From NCBI RefSeq assembly GCF_015773195.1, contig NZ_JADWYK010000007.1, positions 1 to 64,000 of the forward strand: 64,000 nt of DNA, in the 5' to 3' direction. Position numbers and translations under genes: made by a program. Below the pieces are notes generated by a model. It saw nothing but the letters and a program-made list of their open reading frames with translations, searched no databases and had not been told where the DNA came from. This document shows positions 54,352 through 63,664 of this stretch, one piece after another; positions within the stretch are counted from its first letter, which is position 1, and each line of letters starts with the position of its first letter. This DNA is from Hymenobacter guriensis. GTDB taxonomy: Bacteria; Bacteroidota; Bacteroidia; Cytophagales; Hymenobacteraceae.

Positions 54352-55143
54352 GTGAATCTTTCCCTTTCTTCCCAAGTCGCGCTGGTAGGCGGCAGCACCC
54401 AGGGCATTGGTCAGGCCGTGGCCGAAGAGCTGGCCCGCCTCGGCGCTACCGTGGTGCTGCTGGCCCGCAACGAAGACCGCCTGCGCGAAGTAGCCGCCAG
54501 CCTGCCCACTCCGGCCGGCCAGGCCCACTCCTACCTCGTGGCCGACTACGCCCAGCCTGTGCAGGTGCAGCAGCGCGTGGCCGCCTACCTGGCTGCTCAC
54601 CCGGCCGGCTTCGATATTCTGGTAAACAATACGGGTGGTCCGGCCGGCGGCCCTTTACTGGAGGCTTCCGTAGAGGCGCTGCGGGCCGCGTTTGAGCAGC
54701 ACGTGGTTTGCAACCAGCTGCTGGCCCAGGCCGTGGTTCCGGCCATGCAGGAGCGCAGGCGCGGGCGCATCATCAACATCATCAGCACTTCCGTAAAGCA
54801 GCCGCTCCCGGGCCTGGGCGTGAGCAACACCATCCGCGGAGCCGTAGGCAACTGGGCCAAAACTCTGGCCAACGAGCTGGGCCCGCACGGCATCACGGTA
54901 AACAATGTGCTGCCCGGGGCCACGCTTACGCAGCGGCATACATCCCTCATCGAAAAGAAAACCGCCCAAACCGGCCAGACCACCGAGCAGGTAGAAGCCG
55001 GTATGCTGCGCCTGATTCCGGCCGGCCGCTTTGGCCTGGCCGACGAAGTAGCCGCTGCTGTGGCCTTCCTGGCGTCCCCCGCCGCCGCGTACATCAACGG
55101 CATCAACGTACCCGTAGATGGCGGCCGCACCAGTAGTTTGTAG
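54352..55143 (+). CDS. SDR-like protein lacking the Tyr-x3-Lys
   Basis: A 263-residue member of the short-chain dehydrogenase superfamily started at GTG 54352. The glycine-rich loop is VGGSTQGIGQ, not a TGxxxGxG match, and where Tyr-x3-Lys belongs it reads GVSNTIRGAVGNWAKTLANE. NNTGG and the final INGINVPVDGG are normal. It resembles the beta-ketoacyl reductase-like SDR group without the full catalytic tetrad. It diverges from haaO and may belong to the kynurenine catabolic set, but a non-catalytic role is possible. Confidence 0.82.
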   Translation: MNLSLSSQVALVGGSTQGIGQAVAEELARLGATVVLLARNEDRLREVAASLPTPAGQAHSYLVADYAQPVQVQQRVAAYLAAHPAGFDILVNNTGGPAGGPLLEASVEALRAAFEQHVVCNQLLAQAVVPAMQERRRGRIINIISTSVKQPLPGLGVSNTIRGAVGNWAKTLANELGPHGITVNNVLPGATLTQRHTSLIEKKTAQTGQTTEQVEAGMLRLIPAGRFGLADEVAAAVAFLASPAAAYINGINVPVDGGRTSSL

Positions 55144-55226
55144 GTTTGAATAGGTGAGGAACTAACCTCTGTGGTTTATCCGCCTTTAACTTATCTAACC
55201 ATTCCACCCATTCAGCTATTCAACCT
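55144..55226. repeat. Weak inverted spacer repeat
   Basis: GGTTTGAATAGGTGAGG near the left and CATTCAGCTATTCAACC near the right are partly complementary. This may be a decayed relative of the palindromes at 20330 and 22926; the next gene's TTG start touches it. Confidence 0.35.
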
Positions 55227-55952
55227 TTGGTTAAGTTCGACACCCTTTCTATTGTAGTGCCGGTGTACAACGAGGCGCGCACGGTGCATCAGATTCTGGA
55301 TCGATTGCGGGTGCTGGAGCTGGTGAACGGCATCCGGAAGGAAATTATTCTGGTGAATGACTGCTCCACCGATGCCTCGGCCGCGGTGCTGGCCGCCTAC
55401 GCCGCGCAGTACCCCGAGCTGAACCTGCGCCTGCTGCATCACGCCGTGAACCAGGGCAAAGGCGCAGCCCTGCACACCGGCATCCGCGAAGCCACCGGCG
55501 ACTACGTTATCATTCAGGACGCCGACCTGGAATACGACCCCGAGGAATATAATATCATGTTCAAGCCTATACTTAAAGGCTTTGCCGATGTGGTATTTGG
55601 GTCGCGTTTTATGGGCGGCAACCCGCACCGCATCCTGTTTTTCTGGCACAGCATCGGCAACAAGGTCCTCACCTTCCTCTCCAACATGTTCACGGACCTG
55701 AACCTGACGGATATGGAAACCTGCTACAAGCTGTTCCGCCGCGACATTATCCAGGGCTTGCAGCTGGAGGAAAAGCGCTTTGGCTTCGAGCCGGAAGTGA
55801 CGGCCAAAGTCGCCCGTATTCCCGGCGTGCGCATCTACGAAGTGGGCATCAGCTACTACGGCCGCACCTACGCCGAGGGCAAGAAAATTGGCTGGCGCGA
55901 CGGATTTCGGGCCATCTACTGCATTCTGCGCTACGGGCTGCTGAGCCTGTAA
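55227..55952 (+). CDS. Glycosyltransferase family 2, DPM1-like
   Basis: 241 residues in one cytoplasmic GT-A domain: [26 protein letters not shown], and the [11 protein letters not shown] metal site (DxD-type). [21 protein letters not shown] and [14 protein letters not shown] follow, as in dolichyl- or polyprenyl-phosphate mannosyl/glucosyl transferases. No membrane helices are present. No ATG is available upstream before a stop codon at 55155, so TTG 55227 is the likely start. It probably supplies lipid-linked sugar to the GT-C enzymes nearby. Confidence 0.88.
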   Translation: MVKFDTLSIVVPVYNEARTVHQILDRLRVLELVNGIRKEIILVNDCSTDASAAVLAAYAAQYPELNLRLLHHAVNQGKGAALHTGIREATGDYVIIQDADLEYDPEEYNIMFKPILKGFADVVFGSRFMGGNPHRILFFWHSIGNKVLTFLSNMFTDLNLTDMETCYKLFRRDIIQGLQLEEKRFGFEPEVTAKVARIPGVRIYEVGISYYGRTYAEGKKIGWRDGFRAIYCILRYGLLSL

Positions 55953-55965
55953 TTTCCCCGTTTAG

Positions 55966-56496
55966 CTAATAGCGGCCCGTAATCGTCAGATCGTCCAGGT
56001 AAACCGGGGCTGAAGCAGCTGAGCGCCACAAGAAGGTAGTAAGGCGGTGCTGGTATTGCACGGTGGGCGGGAAGGTAATATCCTCCTGGACCCGATACCA
56101 TTGTCCCGGCTTAGGCAGTTGCGCCTCCAGGTCCACGCCGGCGTCGACCACGTTGGTATTGGTAGTAGGGTCGGACACGATAATGCCCAGCCGAGCCCCG
56201 CCGGCCTCGCCAGTACGATAAGCCCAGGCCTCGACGTGCACGCCCAACAGGCGGCGCGAACTGGCTTCGCCCAGCATGCGGTTGCAGGTGAGACCAAACT
56301 CATGCCCCTCATCGACGCGCACGGCATAGCTACCGGAATGGGCCTGTTCGGTGCGCAGGGTGGCGGCATCGGGCACCCAGCCTACCAGCGAATCGAAATC
56401 GGTATGCACCAAGGGCTCCTCGGCGGCTGGAGCGGCCGGGCGGCAGGCTGCTAAAGCTGCAACCAAGGCGGGAAAAAGCAAACGGGAAGCTTTCAT
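55966..56496 (-). CDS. Hypothetical lipoprotein, beta-sandwich-like
   Basis: From ATG 56496: 176 residues with a lipoprotein signal (ending AALAAC, Cys18). The remainder (FDSLVGWVPDAATLRTEQAH, SGSYAVRVDEGHEFGLTCNR, LGVHVEAWAYR, LTTFLWRSAASAPVYLDDLT) has the strand pattern of carbohydrate-binding jelly-roll modules. It is the last gene of a three-gene minus-strand operon with two large membrane proteins, so a role on the cell surface is likely. Confidence 0.72.
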   Translation of the reverse strand: MKASRLLFPALVAALAACRPAAPAAEEPLVHTDFDSLVGWVPDAATLRTEQAHSGSYAVRVDEGHEFGLTCNRMLGEASSRRLLGVHVEAWAYRTGEAGGARLGIIVSDPTTNTNVVDAGVDLEAQLPKPGQWYRVQEDITFPPTVQYQHRLTTFLWRSAASAPVYLDDLTITGRY

Positions 56497-56528
56497 AAGG
56501 GGTTTAAAAAGGCAATTGAGCCGGCAAC

Positions 56529-57935
56529 TTACACCATGGGGGGGCTCGGCTCGTCGGCTACCAAGCGGAAACGAGGACGCAGCCGGTGCCACCATAGCAG
56601 TCCGTGCTGTACCAGCAGCGTACAAGCCACAAATGGCAACAGCCACACTACCCGTGCCTGCAGGCGGTCTAGCACGTTGGCCAGGTTGGCCGTAACGGCA
56701 GCATTGAGCACCAGAGCTACCACCACCAGCAGAACCCAGGCCCGGGCGTCGGGCCTTAGTTGGCCGGAGGCCCACACGAGCAAAAGCCCTATCCCGCTTA
56801 GCACCAGCAGTAGAGTATACCGCTCGTTTAGGTCATCGAAGTGCAGTTGGTTATGATTTTGCAGTGAGTTGGTATACTCCTTGAGCTCGTAGCCAAAGCT
56901 TTCCTGGATTTTCCAGAAGGCGTTGCTGTTTTCGACTTGGCGGGTAAGGCCGTCGCCTACCTTATTATGCACCAGCTGGCGGCCGGTGGCCTGTAAGGCT
57001 TCTTCCAGCAACACCGGGTAGTAGCGGGGTGTGCGGGCTACCACGCCTAAAATTTCGGTGTATTCGGCCCGGCTACCTTCCCATCCTCCCGTGCGGTTGA
57101 GGACACTTTCGGTGGGCCAGATAAAGTCCACGGCATTGTCGGGAAGCTCGGCCCGGTGCTGGCACAACTGCCAATTGTGGTTCTGGCACTGATCGTGAAG
57201 TACCCGGTCCAGCATACCGGTTTCCGCTAGTCGGCCCATAAGAAACACATGGCTCCCGCGTGAGGCCGCAAAACCGCCTCCAAAAGCAGCATGCAGGGCT
57301 GGCAACAAAACCCACCCGGCCAGTACCACTGCTGTAGTGAGCCAGTAGCGCTGCACCACCGGGGACGACTGATGGCTCCAATAGCGGTAGCCCCCCACCA
57401 ACCCAACCAGCACCGAGTAGCAAACAAGATTGGAAGCATGCACAGTAGCGGCCAAGGCTACCAGCCCTAACAGTAACAGCGTTTCTACTGCTGCCAGCCG
57501 CGGACGCAGCCACAGCAGCCCGAGTGCCAATACGCCGATAGCTGTGAAAATATCAGGCATCAGTTGGCCCACAAACCAGGGCAGCCCACTGCCCCAGCTC
57601 ACCGCTGCCACTACCAGCCAGCGCCCCAGCCCCGGCTGCAGCCGTGGAGCCCAGGTAGCGAGGCTGCGTAGCAACAAATAGGTTATTACCACGCTTTGCG
57701 CCAGCACCGGTCCCCACAGCGTATGCCGCAGGCTGGTAAGCCGCAGCCACAAGCCGTAAGTAAGCGGGCGGTCTAAAGGAACCTGCAGGTGCAAGCCGCT
57801 GAAGATGTACGTACCCGTGTCGGAAGTGACCAGCGGGAAGCCGTTGTACAGCGCTGCCGTAAGAAGGGTAAGGATGCTCAGAGCACCCCAGAATACGCCT
57901 GCCCTCTGCTGCAAATAAGAGAATTGCCTGTTCAT
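56529..57935 (-). CDS. Polytopic membrane protein, possible GT-C transferase
   Basis: 468 residues with about ten membrane helices. NGFPLVTSDTGTYIFSGLHL follows the first helix, where GT-C glycosyltransferases place their catalytic acidic motif. A long soluble part (ANLVCY... to TNSLQNHNQLHFDD) lies between helix groups. I recognise no named family. It lies 17 bp after a GT-39-like gene and 32 bp before a lipoprotein gene. The start at ATG 57935 avoids overlap with the upstream stop. Confidence 0.72.
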   Translation of the reverse strand: MNRQFSYLQQRAGVFWGALSILTLLTAALYNGFPLVTSDTGTYIFSGLHLQVPLDRPLTYGLWLRLTSLRHTLWGPVLAQSVVITYLLLRSLATWAPRLQPGLGRWLVVAAVSWGSGLPWFVGQLMPDIFTAIGVLALGLLWLRPRLAAVETLLLLGLVALAATVHASNLVCYSVLVGLVGGYRYWSHQSSPVVQRYWLTTAVVLAGWVLLPALHAAFGGGFAASRGSHVFLMGRLAETGMLDRVLHDQCQNHNWQLCQHRAELPDNAVDFIWPTESVLNRTGGWEGSRAEYTEILGVVARTPRYYPVLLEEALQATGRQLVHNKVGDGLTRQVENSNAFWKIQESFGYELKEYTNSLQNHNQLHFDDLNERYTLLLVLSGIGLLLVWASGQLRPDARAWVLLVVVALVLNAAVTANLANVLDRLQARVVWLLPFVACTLLVQHGLLWWHRLRPRFRLVADEPSPPMV

Positions 57936-57952
57936 CAGAAACGGGACAGAAA

Positions 57953-59527
57953 TTAGGGCCAGTGAGGAACGGCGGGTTGACGAGCCAGCACTACAAAGGC
58001 CGGCTGGCGTACTATAGGCCGAAAAGACGCTTGGGCTGCCGGTGTGCTGGCCCACCATTGCTCGAAAGCCGCGCGGGGCAGAACCAGATGGCTAAGGCCG
58101 AAATCGGCCATCTGCTTTTCTACATCGGGTAGCGTCGTTCCGAGAGGGTTACGCTTCCAGACAAGCCCACGCCGGTCGAAATAAACCAAGGCAGTATTGG
58201 GAGCCTGCATATCACTCATTACCAGCAACGTGGCCTGATCTGGCACGCCGGCCTGACGCAGGGCCTCAGCCCCACCCATAAGCCATTGGTGGTCGTAGAA
58301 CCCGCTGAATGGCAAATAGACCGGTTGCTGCCGCTGCCAGAAACGCCAGCCGCCCCACCCGACCAGTGCCAGCAGCAGCATACCTGCCAGTGTAGGCGCC
58401 CATCGAGGCCAAGAGCTGTGCGCCAGCTGTAGAGCGGCCAAGGCTACCAGCAAAACCAGCACCGGCCCAAATGGGGCAATGACGTAGTAATCGTGGTCGA
58501 AATACTGCTGCCCCATTAGGCCGAAAAAACACAGTGCCCCTATCAAGCCCAGTCCCACCTGCGCGTACCAGGCTCCATAGGTGCGGTAGCTGCCACGGCG
58601 CACAGCTAATACCACCAGAGTACCTACCAGCACCGCATAGTGCAGAGGGGTAAGGTATTCGCGGGCCCATAAGTCGCGGATGCGGATCCAGACGGCGTCG
58701 AGTTGGTGCCAGGACTCGAGCGGGCGCGGAGCGGCAATAAACAGATCAGACTGATAAAGCGCATTAAGTTGCTGGTTATAAATCGTGTAGCCCACTATCA
58801 GGCCTAGGCTGGTCAGTAGAAGCCCCAGCAGCCACAAACGGCCGTATAGCCCCAAGTAGACCGGTTGCAGGTAGGCCCACAAGACCGTACTACCCAGCAC
58901 GGCTATCAGGTACACGCCTGCGGATGTTTTAAGCAGGGTACCCACCAACAGCGCCAAGGCCGCCCAGCGTAGGTCGCCAAGGCGCCGATAATCGACGAAA
59001 CGCAGATAGTAGTAAAAACCCACCAGACAAAGGGCCGCGGCCGGGGAATCGGGCAGAAAGTTATTGGCATAGAAGGCTACCACTGGTGAGGTCAACCAAA
59101 AAACCGCTGGCACCAAAGCCAGCAGTACCCGCCCACTGCGCTCATACACCATCCGAAACGCGTACCATCCACCTAGTACCGTTGTCAATAAAGTAAGCAA
59201 CCGTAGCAGGGGCACCACGGCCTCCCGGCCCAGCATCTTGCCTCCTAGGGCTGCCAGGTAGGCCAGTAACGGAAACTCTACGCCCACTACCCCATCTACT
59301 GACTGCAAACTGAAAGTTTGCGGGCGAAACAGGTGCATGCCGTGGTCATAGTAGCTCAAGGCCAGGGCCAGGCGGTCGGCCTGTGCCCAGGAGTGAATGC
59401 CTTCGGGCAGGTGACTCAGGTAGCGGCCATGCAGCAGAAGAGCCCAGACCAGCAGACCAGCCGCCACCAGCCAGGAGGTTCGGCGGGAAAAGGCAGGCAG
59501 CGGATTCAGAGCGGCGGACGCGGGCAT
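57953..59527 (-). CDS. GT-C family glycosyltransferase (PMT/ArnT-like)
   Basis: 524 residues, about 12 membrane helices. EGIHSWAQADRLALALSYYD after the first helix holds the acidic residue of the GT-C catalytic loop; PVVAFYANNFLPDSPAAALC is the next typical segment. Such enzymes transfer sugars from polyprenyl-phosphate donors to lipids or proteins in the periplasm. Donor synthesis could come from the DPM1-like GT2 enzymes at 55227 and 63664. First gene of a three-gene operon. Confidence 0.85.
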   Translation of the reverse strand: MPASAALNPLPAFSRRTSWLVAAGLLVWALLLHGRYLSHLPEGIHSWAQADRLALALSYYDHGMHLFRPQTFSLQSVDGVVGVEFPLLAYLAALGGKMLGREAVVPLLRLLTLLTTVLGGWYAFRMVYERSGRVLLALVPAVFWLTSPVVAFYANNFLPDSPAAALCLVGFYYYLRFVDYRRLGDLRWAALALLVGTLLKTSAGVYLIAVLGSTVLWAYLQPVYLGLYGRLWLLGLLLTSLGLIVGYTIYNQQLNALYQSDLFIAAPRPLESWHQLDAVWIRIRDLWAREYLTPLHYAVLVGTLVVLAVRRGSYRTYGAWYAQVGLGLIGALCFFGLMGQQYFDHDYYVIAPFGPVLVLLVALAALQLAHSSWPRWAPTLAGMLLLALVGWGGWRFWQRQQPVYLPFSGFYDHQWLMGGAEALRQAGVPDQATLLVMSDMQAPNTALVYFDRRGLVWKRNPLGTTLPDVEKQMADFGLSHLVLPRAAFEQWWASTPAAQASFRPIVRQPAFVVLARQPAVPHWP

Positions 59528-59593
59528 GCGTCAAAAGTAATACGACGCTGCCAACTGTAACCTACTACCAACTACACACGAAGCCGAATTCTC

Positions 59594-59601
59594 TACTTTT
59601 G
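59594..59601 (+). promoter_or_regulatory. -7 box for the 750-residue membrane protein
   Basis: TACTTTTG is a perfect TAnnTTTG match 29 bp upstream of ATG 59631. Confidence 0.5.
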
Positions 59602-59630
59602 ATGGTTCCTGACTTCAAGGCCCGCTTTCT

Positions 59631-61883
59631 ATGCGTTTAATTCGTTTTCCGGTGCTACGGCGGGTAGCAGCTTGGCATGTGCTGCTGCTGCTGCTAGCCA
59701 TCTGGCTGGCGTGGGAGTACAGCCCTGTGCTATTAGCTCCCGACAAGTACATGAGTGGTTCGGAGGGGGACTCCGTGAAAAACTATTATACGGTCATATA
59801 CCATGCGCTCTATGGCAAGGGGCTACACTTTCAGGGTATGCTGCATCCCTTCGGCGAGCATGTGGTATACGCCGATGGACAGCCGCTGCTGAGCATCCCA
59901 CTGGCTACGCTGCGCCAGCTAGGCATTAACTACACGGCAGGGCAGCTACTAGGGCTGCAAAATCTGCTGCTACTGGGCTGTGTGCCTGCTACTGCGCTGG
60001 TGCTGTACGCAGTGCTGCGGCGGTGCTGGCTGCCGCCGTGGTGGGCGGCGGCTGGAGCCTTACTACTCACTCTAATGGCTCCCCAGTTTGAGCGTGCCTT
60101 AGCTCACTACGCCTTAGCCTATGCCTTCATTATTCCCCTGCTCTGGTATTTGCTGCTGCGGGCCACCGAAACCAGGCTCCGGTGGGGCTGGCTGTTGGCC
60201 TACGTGGCGGCGGCTACCCTGGCTGGGTTGCTACACCCCTATTACGTACCTACCGCCGCCTTACTCAGCGGGGCCCATGCCCTGCTAGCACTCATACAGT
60301 GGCGCCGCAGGGGGCGCTACGCGCTGTCCATAGTTGGCTGGCTTCTGCTGGCCACCGTAGTACCGGTAATATTGTTTCAGGGCTGGATGGCCCTCACTGA
60401 TGCCGTTACCGACCGTCCTGCCACCCCTTTTGGCTTTCTGGTGTACCGGGCGACGTTCAGCAGCGTATGGTTTCCTATATACGAGCCCCTTGCTACGGGC
60501 TGGCGTAGTGCGTTTCATAACGAAGAGCCCCTGTGGGAAGGCTGGTCATACGTGGGCCTGGTGCCGGGGCTGGTATTGGTCCTGAGTGGTTGGCGGGTGC
60601 TGCGCTATCTAGTACGTGGCCACTGGAGGCTGATACTGCGGCCGGCCTTGCCTCCTGCCCTACAGCGGGGCATATGGGCTGGGGTGCTGGTCCTTTTATT
60701 TGCTAGTGGTATGCCCTTCGTATTTGGCTTAGAGCATTGGCTGAATTACCTGCCGCCCCTGCGACAGTTCCGCTCCATCGGCCGATTCGCCTGGGTGTTC
60801 TACTATATCTGGGGGGCCTACGCGGTATTCTATCTGTACCAGCTCACGCGTTACTTGCGCCAGCATCGGGTTGGTGCCTTGGCTGTGGCCCCTCTAGTGC
60901 TCCTGGGTGGCGGTTGGCTGCTGGAAGGCTATACCTTTTCCCATCTGCGAGCCAATCGAATAGTACTTAGCCCCATCGGCGAATCGTTTACGTCGCCGCG
61001 CGGCAACTACCCGGACTTGCTGTCGTGGGCGCATCGGCGGCCCGAGCAGTTTCAGGCTATTCTGCCATTGCCACTCTATCTGGTGGGGGGCGAGGGCATA
61101 GGGCTGGAAGGCACCCGCGTTTCGGAGTGGGAGTCAATGCGGGCTTCCCTGGCAACAGGGCTACCGCTGCACGCCGCTATGCTGTCTCGCACTTCCCGGC
61201 ATCAGATGTTGAGTGAAATGCAACTGCTAGGGGCGCCCTGGCTGCCGCGGGAGCTGATTTCGGCGCTGCCTTCGGCCAAGCCCCTGCTAGTGCTGGTAAC
61301 GGGTGCGCCCGAGCATTTACGCCCCGCCGAACAACAGTTGCTGGCTCGCGCACGGCACCTGCTGACGGTCCAAGGCGTGCAGCTGTACGAGCTACCAGTG
61401 GCGGCTATGGCGGCCGAGCCGGCACGCCAGGCCGTGCTAACCCGGCCCCGGCCGGCCGGCCCCCATCTGCGGCCTCGCTGGCCAGGCCGCCGCAGCCCTC
61501 TCGGCGACGGTGTAATAACCGGGACTGGCCTGACAGTGCTATACCGTGGCCCCTTCCCTCCCCCCGACTCGGCCGGGCTGGAGGTTTCGGCGTGGCTGCG
61601 CTTAACTGATGCTTTACCCGTGCTGCAAGTACGGGAACTGAATGCCGCAGGGCAACCCGGCCCCACACACGACGCTTTTCTTAACCAGCTGATGGATTTA
61701 TATCAGGGCTGGGGCCGCGCGGCTGTCCGCTTCCGGCTTGCCCCCGATACCCGCCAGGTGGAAATAGTGGCAACTCAGGACAGCCTGGCAGCTACCAGCC
61801 TGCTCTTAAGGCCAGCCAGTACCCCTGTCGTCGATACCCTTGGTCGCCAGGTATTATACAACAATTACCCTCTGCACGAGTAG
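59631..61883 (+). CDS. Large polytopic membrane protein
   Basis: 750 residues: an N-terminal signal-anchor helix (AAWHVLLLLLAIWLAWEYSP), then DKYMSGSEGDSVKNYYTVIY (an acidic first loop in GT-C position) and about ten helices to residue about 440. A soluble C-terminal domain of about 310 residues follows. The loop FGEHVVYADGQPLLS is also distinctive. It resembles uncharacterised polytopic enzymes of the YfhO or GT-C type, but the match is too loose to name it. Divergent from the GT-39-like operon. Confidence 0.7.
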   Translation: MRLIRFPVLRRVAAWHVLLLLLAIWLAWEYSPVLLAPDKYMSGSEGDSVKNYYTVIYHALYGKGLHFQGMLHPFGEHVVYADGQPLLSIPLATLRQLGINYTAGQLLGLQNLLLLGCVPATALVLYAVLRRCWLPPWWAAAGALLLTLMAPQFERALAHYALAYAFIIPLLWYLLLRATETRLRWGWLLAYVAAATLAGLLHPYYVPTAALLSGAHALLALIQWRRRGRYALSIVGWLLLATVVPVILFQGWMALTDAVTDRPATPFGFLVYRATFSSVWFPIYEPLATGWRSAFHNEEPLWEGWSYVGLVPGLVLVLSGWRVLRYLVRGHWRLILRPALPPALQRGIWAGVLVLLFASGMPFVFGLEHWLNYLPPLRQFRSIGRFAWVFYYIWGAYAVFYLYQLTRYLRQHRVGALAVAPLVLLGGGWLLEGYTFSHLRANRIVLSPIGESFTSPRGNYPDLLSWAHRRPEQFQAILPLPLYLVGGEGIGLEGTRVSEWESMRASLATGLPLHAAMLSRTSRHQMLSEMQLLGAPWLPRELISALPSAKPLLVLVTGAPEHLRPAEQQLLARARHLLTVQGVQLYELPVAAMAAEPARQAVLTRPRPAGPHLRPRWPGRRSPLGDGVITGTGLTVLYRGPFPPPDSAGLEVSAWLRLTDALPVLQVRELNAAGQPGPTHDAFLNQLMDLYQGWGRAAVRFRLAPDTRQVEIVATQDSLAATSLLLRPASTPVVDTLGRQVLYNNYPLHE

Positions 61884-62147
61884 TACCCCACTTTTCAGTA
61901 TTTCCCTGTCTTTCTGCTCACCGCTAAATGCGCCTTGTCGTGTCAAAAACAGGCTGATCTTTTCTCCAGCGTTACTTTGGCTGTGCATTTCTGCCACGAG
62001 CTATCTGCATACTGATCATCGGGTATCATTTATCATTATCTGCTTTATGTTTTACGTCTAGCTATACCCCTATAACCTCTGCTGCCTTACCCTGTGAATT
62101 CTTATCTGCTCTCTTCCCAAAAAATCCGTGCGTAGCCTGCTACCTGA

Positions 62148-62864
62148 ATGCTTACTTCCGTCGATTTAATTCTGCCCTGCTACAACCCGCCCGCCAACTG
62201 GGTATCCAACCTGGCGGCTAGTGTAGAGCGACTGGCCCGGCTCCTGCCCCACATTGACCTGCACGTACTGGTGGTGAATGATGGCTCTACTCACGGCGTG
62301 GGGCCTGCCGAGGTAGCCCACTTGCGGGAGTTGTTGCCTACAGCTCGCTACCTGGCTTACAGTGCCAACCAAGGCAAGGGCTACGCCCTGCGCTATGGCG
62401 TACAGCACGCGCAGCATGCGCTGTGCCTTTTTACTGATATCGACTTTCCTTACGAAGAGGTTAGCGTGCAACAGGTACTGGCCGCCTTGCAGGCCGGAGC
62501 CGATATTGCTGTGGGCAGCCGTAGTCCGCAGTATTATGCCCAGGTCCCGCGTGCGCGCATTGTCATTTCCAAGTTGCTGCGGCGCAGCACGCACTACCTG
62601 TTGGGTTTACAGGTATCTGATACCCAATGTGGCCTTAAGGGTTTCAATGCCCGCGGGCGGGCCGTTTTTCTGGCTACTACCATTAACCGCTACCTCTTCG
62701 ACCTGGAGTTTATTTACCTGGCTTCGCGGCCGGAAGCGGGGCTGCGGGTAATGCCGGTACCGGTGCAGTTGCGCCCTAGCGTAGTCTTCTCACGCATGAA
62801 CCTGGGCGTATTGCTGACAGAAGGAAGTAGCTTCCTGAAACTGCTGGTACAACGGGTGCGCTAG
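62148..62864 (+). CDS. Glycosyltransferase family 2
   Basis: 238 residues, a single GT-A domain: VDLILPCYNPPANWVSNLAA, VVNDGSTHG, FTDIDFPYE (metal-binding site) and VGSRSPQYYAQVP. LQVSDTQCGLKGFNARGRAV is the acceptor-side segment of DPM/GtrB-type enzymes. There are no C-terminal helices. It is followed by a methyltransferase and another GT2 on the same strand. It may make a lipid-linked sugar. Confidence 0.87.
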   Translation: MLTSVDLILPCYNPPANWVSNLAASVERLARLLPHIDLHVLVVNDGSTHGVGPAEVAHLRELLPTARYLAYSANQGKGYALRYGVQHAQHALCLFTDIDFPYEEVSVQQVLAALQAGADIAVGSRSPQYYAQVPRARIVISKLLRRSTHYLLGLQVSDTQCGLKGFNARGRAVFLATTINRYLFDLEFIYLASRPEAGLRVMPVPVQLRPSVVFSRMNLGVLLTEGSSFLKLLVQRVR

Positions 62865-62898
62865 CGCTAGACTCGGTTTACCACCCAGCCCAATCGTG

Positions 62899-62906
62899 TA
62901 TCTTTA
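62899..62906 (+). promoter_or_regulatory. -33/-7 promoter before the methyltransferase
   Basis: TATCTTTA (one base off TAnnTTTG) follows a TTTA at 62877-62880 by 18 bp, close to the expected -33/-7 spacing. It lies 9 bp before ATG 62915, so the leader would be very short or absent. Confidence 0.35.
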
Positions 62907-62914
62907 GGCCGCTT

Positions 62915-63664
62915 ATGGATATTACCTACGAAGCCCGGTATCATCAGCTGGAAGAGCAGCACTGGTGGTTTGCAGGCCGCCGCGACATTGTATTTGAGCA
63001 GATTCAGCAGCTCCGGTTGCCGCGCACAGCCGATATTCTGGAAATCGGCTGCTCGGGCGGGCCGCTGCTGCTGGCCTTGCGGGCGGCCGGCTACCAGCAC
63101 CTCACCGGTATTGATGTGAGCGACAATGCCATTGCCATGGCCCAGGCCCGGGGCTTCGAGCAGGTGATGGTGATGGACGGTGCCCGCCTTGATTTCGCCG
63201 ATAACTCCTTTGATGTAGTGGTAGCCTCCGACGTGCTGGAGCATATTGAAGACGAAGCCGAGGCCCTGCGCGAGTGGCAACGGGTGCTGCGGCCCGGCGG
63301 CCACCTCATCGTGTTTGTGCCCGCCTACCAGTTTCTGTGGAGCCGCCACGACGAAGTAAACCACCATTTTCGGCGCTATACGCTTTCCTATCTGCGCCAG
63401 GTGCTGGGCATTGCGGGTTTCCGGGTAGAGCGGGCTTCGTACTGGAATTTCCTGCTGTTCTTCCCAACGGCCTTGGTGCGCCGCCTGCAGCGCTTGGCGC
63501 AGGCCACCGGTCTGGCCACCACTGGGGCCGGCGACCTGAAGCAGCTGGCCGGTCCCGCCAACAGCGCCCTTTTTGGCCTGCTGAAGGCGGAAAACCGCTG
63601 GCTGCGCCGCCTGAACTTCCCCTTGGGCGTGAGCACCTTTGCCGTGGCCCGAAAACCTGCCTGA
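62915..63664 (+). CDS. Class I SAM-dependent methyltransferase
   Basis: 249 residues: an N-terminal helix pair, then the SAM-binding core [58 protein letters not shown] and [14 protein letters not shown]. The first motif reads EIGCSGG, a common variant of ExGxGxG. The C-terminal half is mostly helical. Its stop TGA overlaps the ATG of the next GT2 gene, so they are translationally coupled. Likely methylates a glycan, lipid or quinone. Confidence 0.88.
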   Translation: MDITYEARYHQLEEQHWWFAGRRDIVFEQIQQLRLPRTADILEIGCSGGPLLLALRAAGYQHLTGIDVSDNAIAMAQARGFEQVMVMDGARLDFADNSFDVVVASDVLEHIEDEAEALREWQRVLRPGGHLIVFVPAYQFLWSRHDEVNHHFRRYTLSYLRQVLGIAGFRVERASYWNFLLFFPTALVRRLQRLAQATGLATTGAGDLKQLAGPANSALFGLLKAENRWLRRLNFPLGVSTFAVARKPA

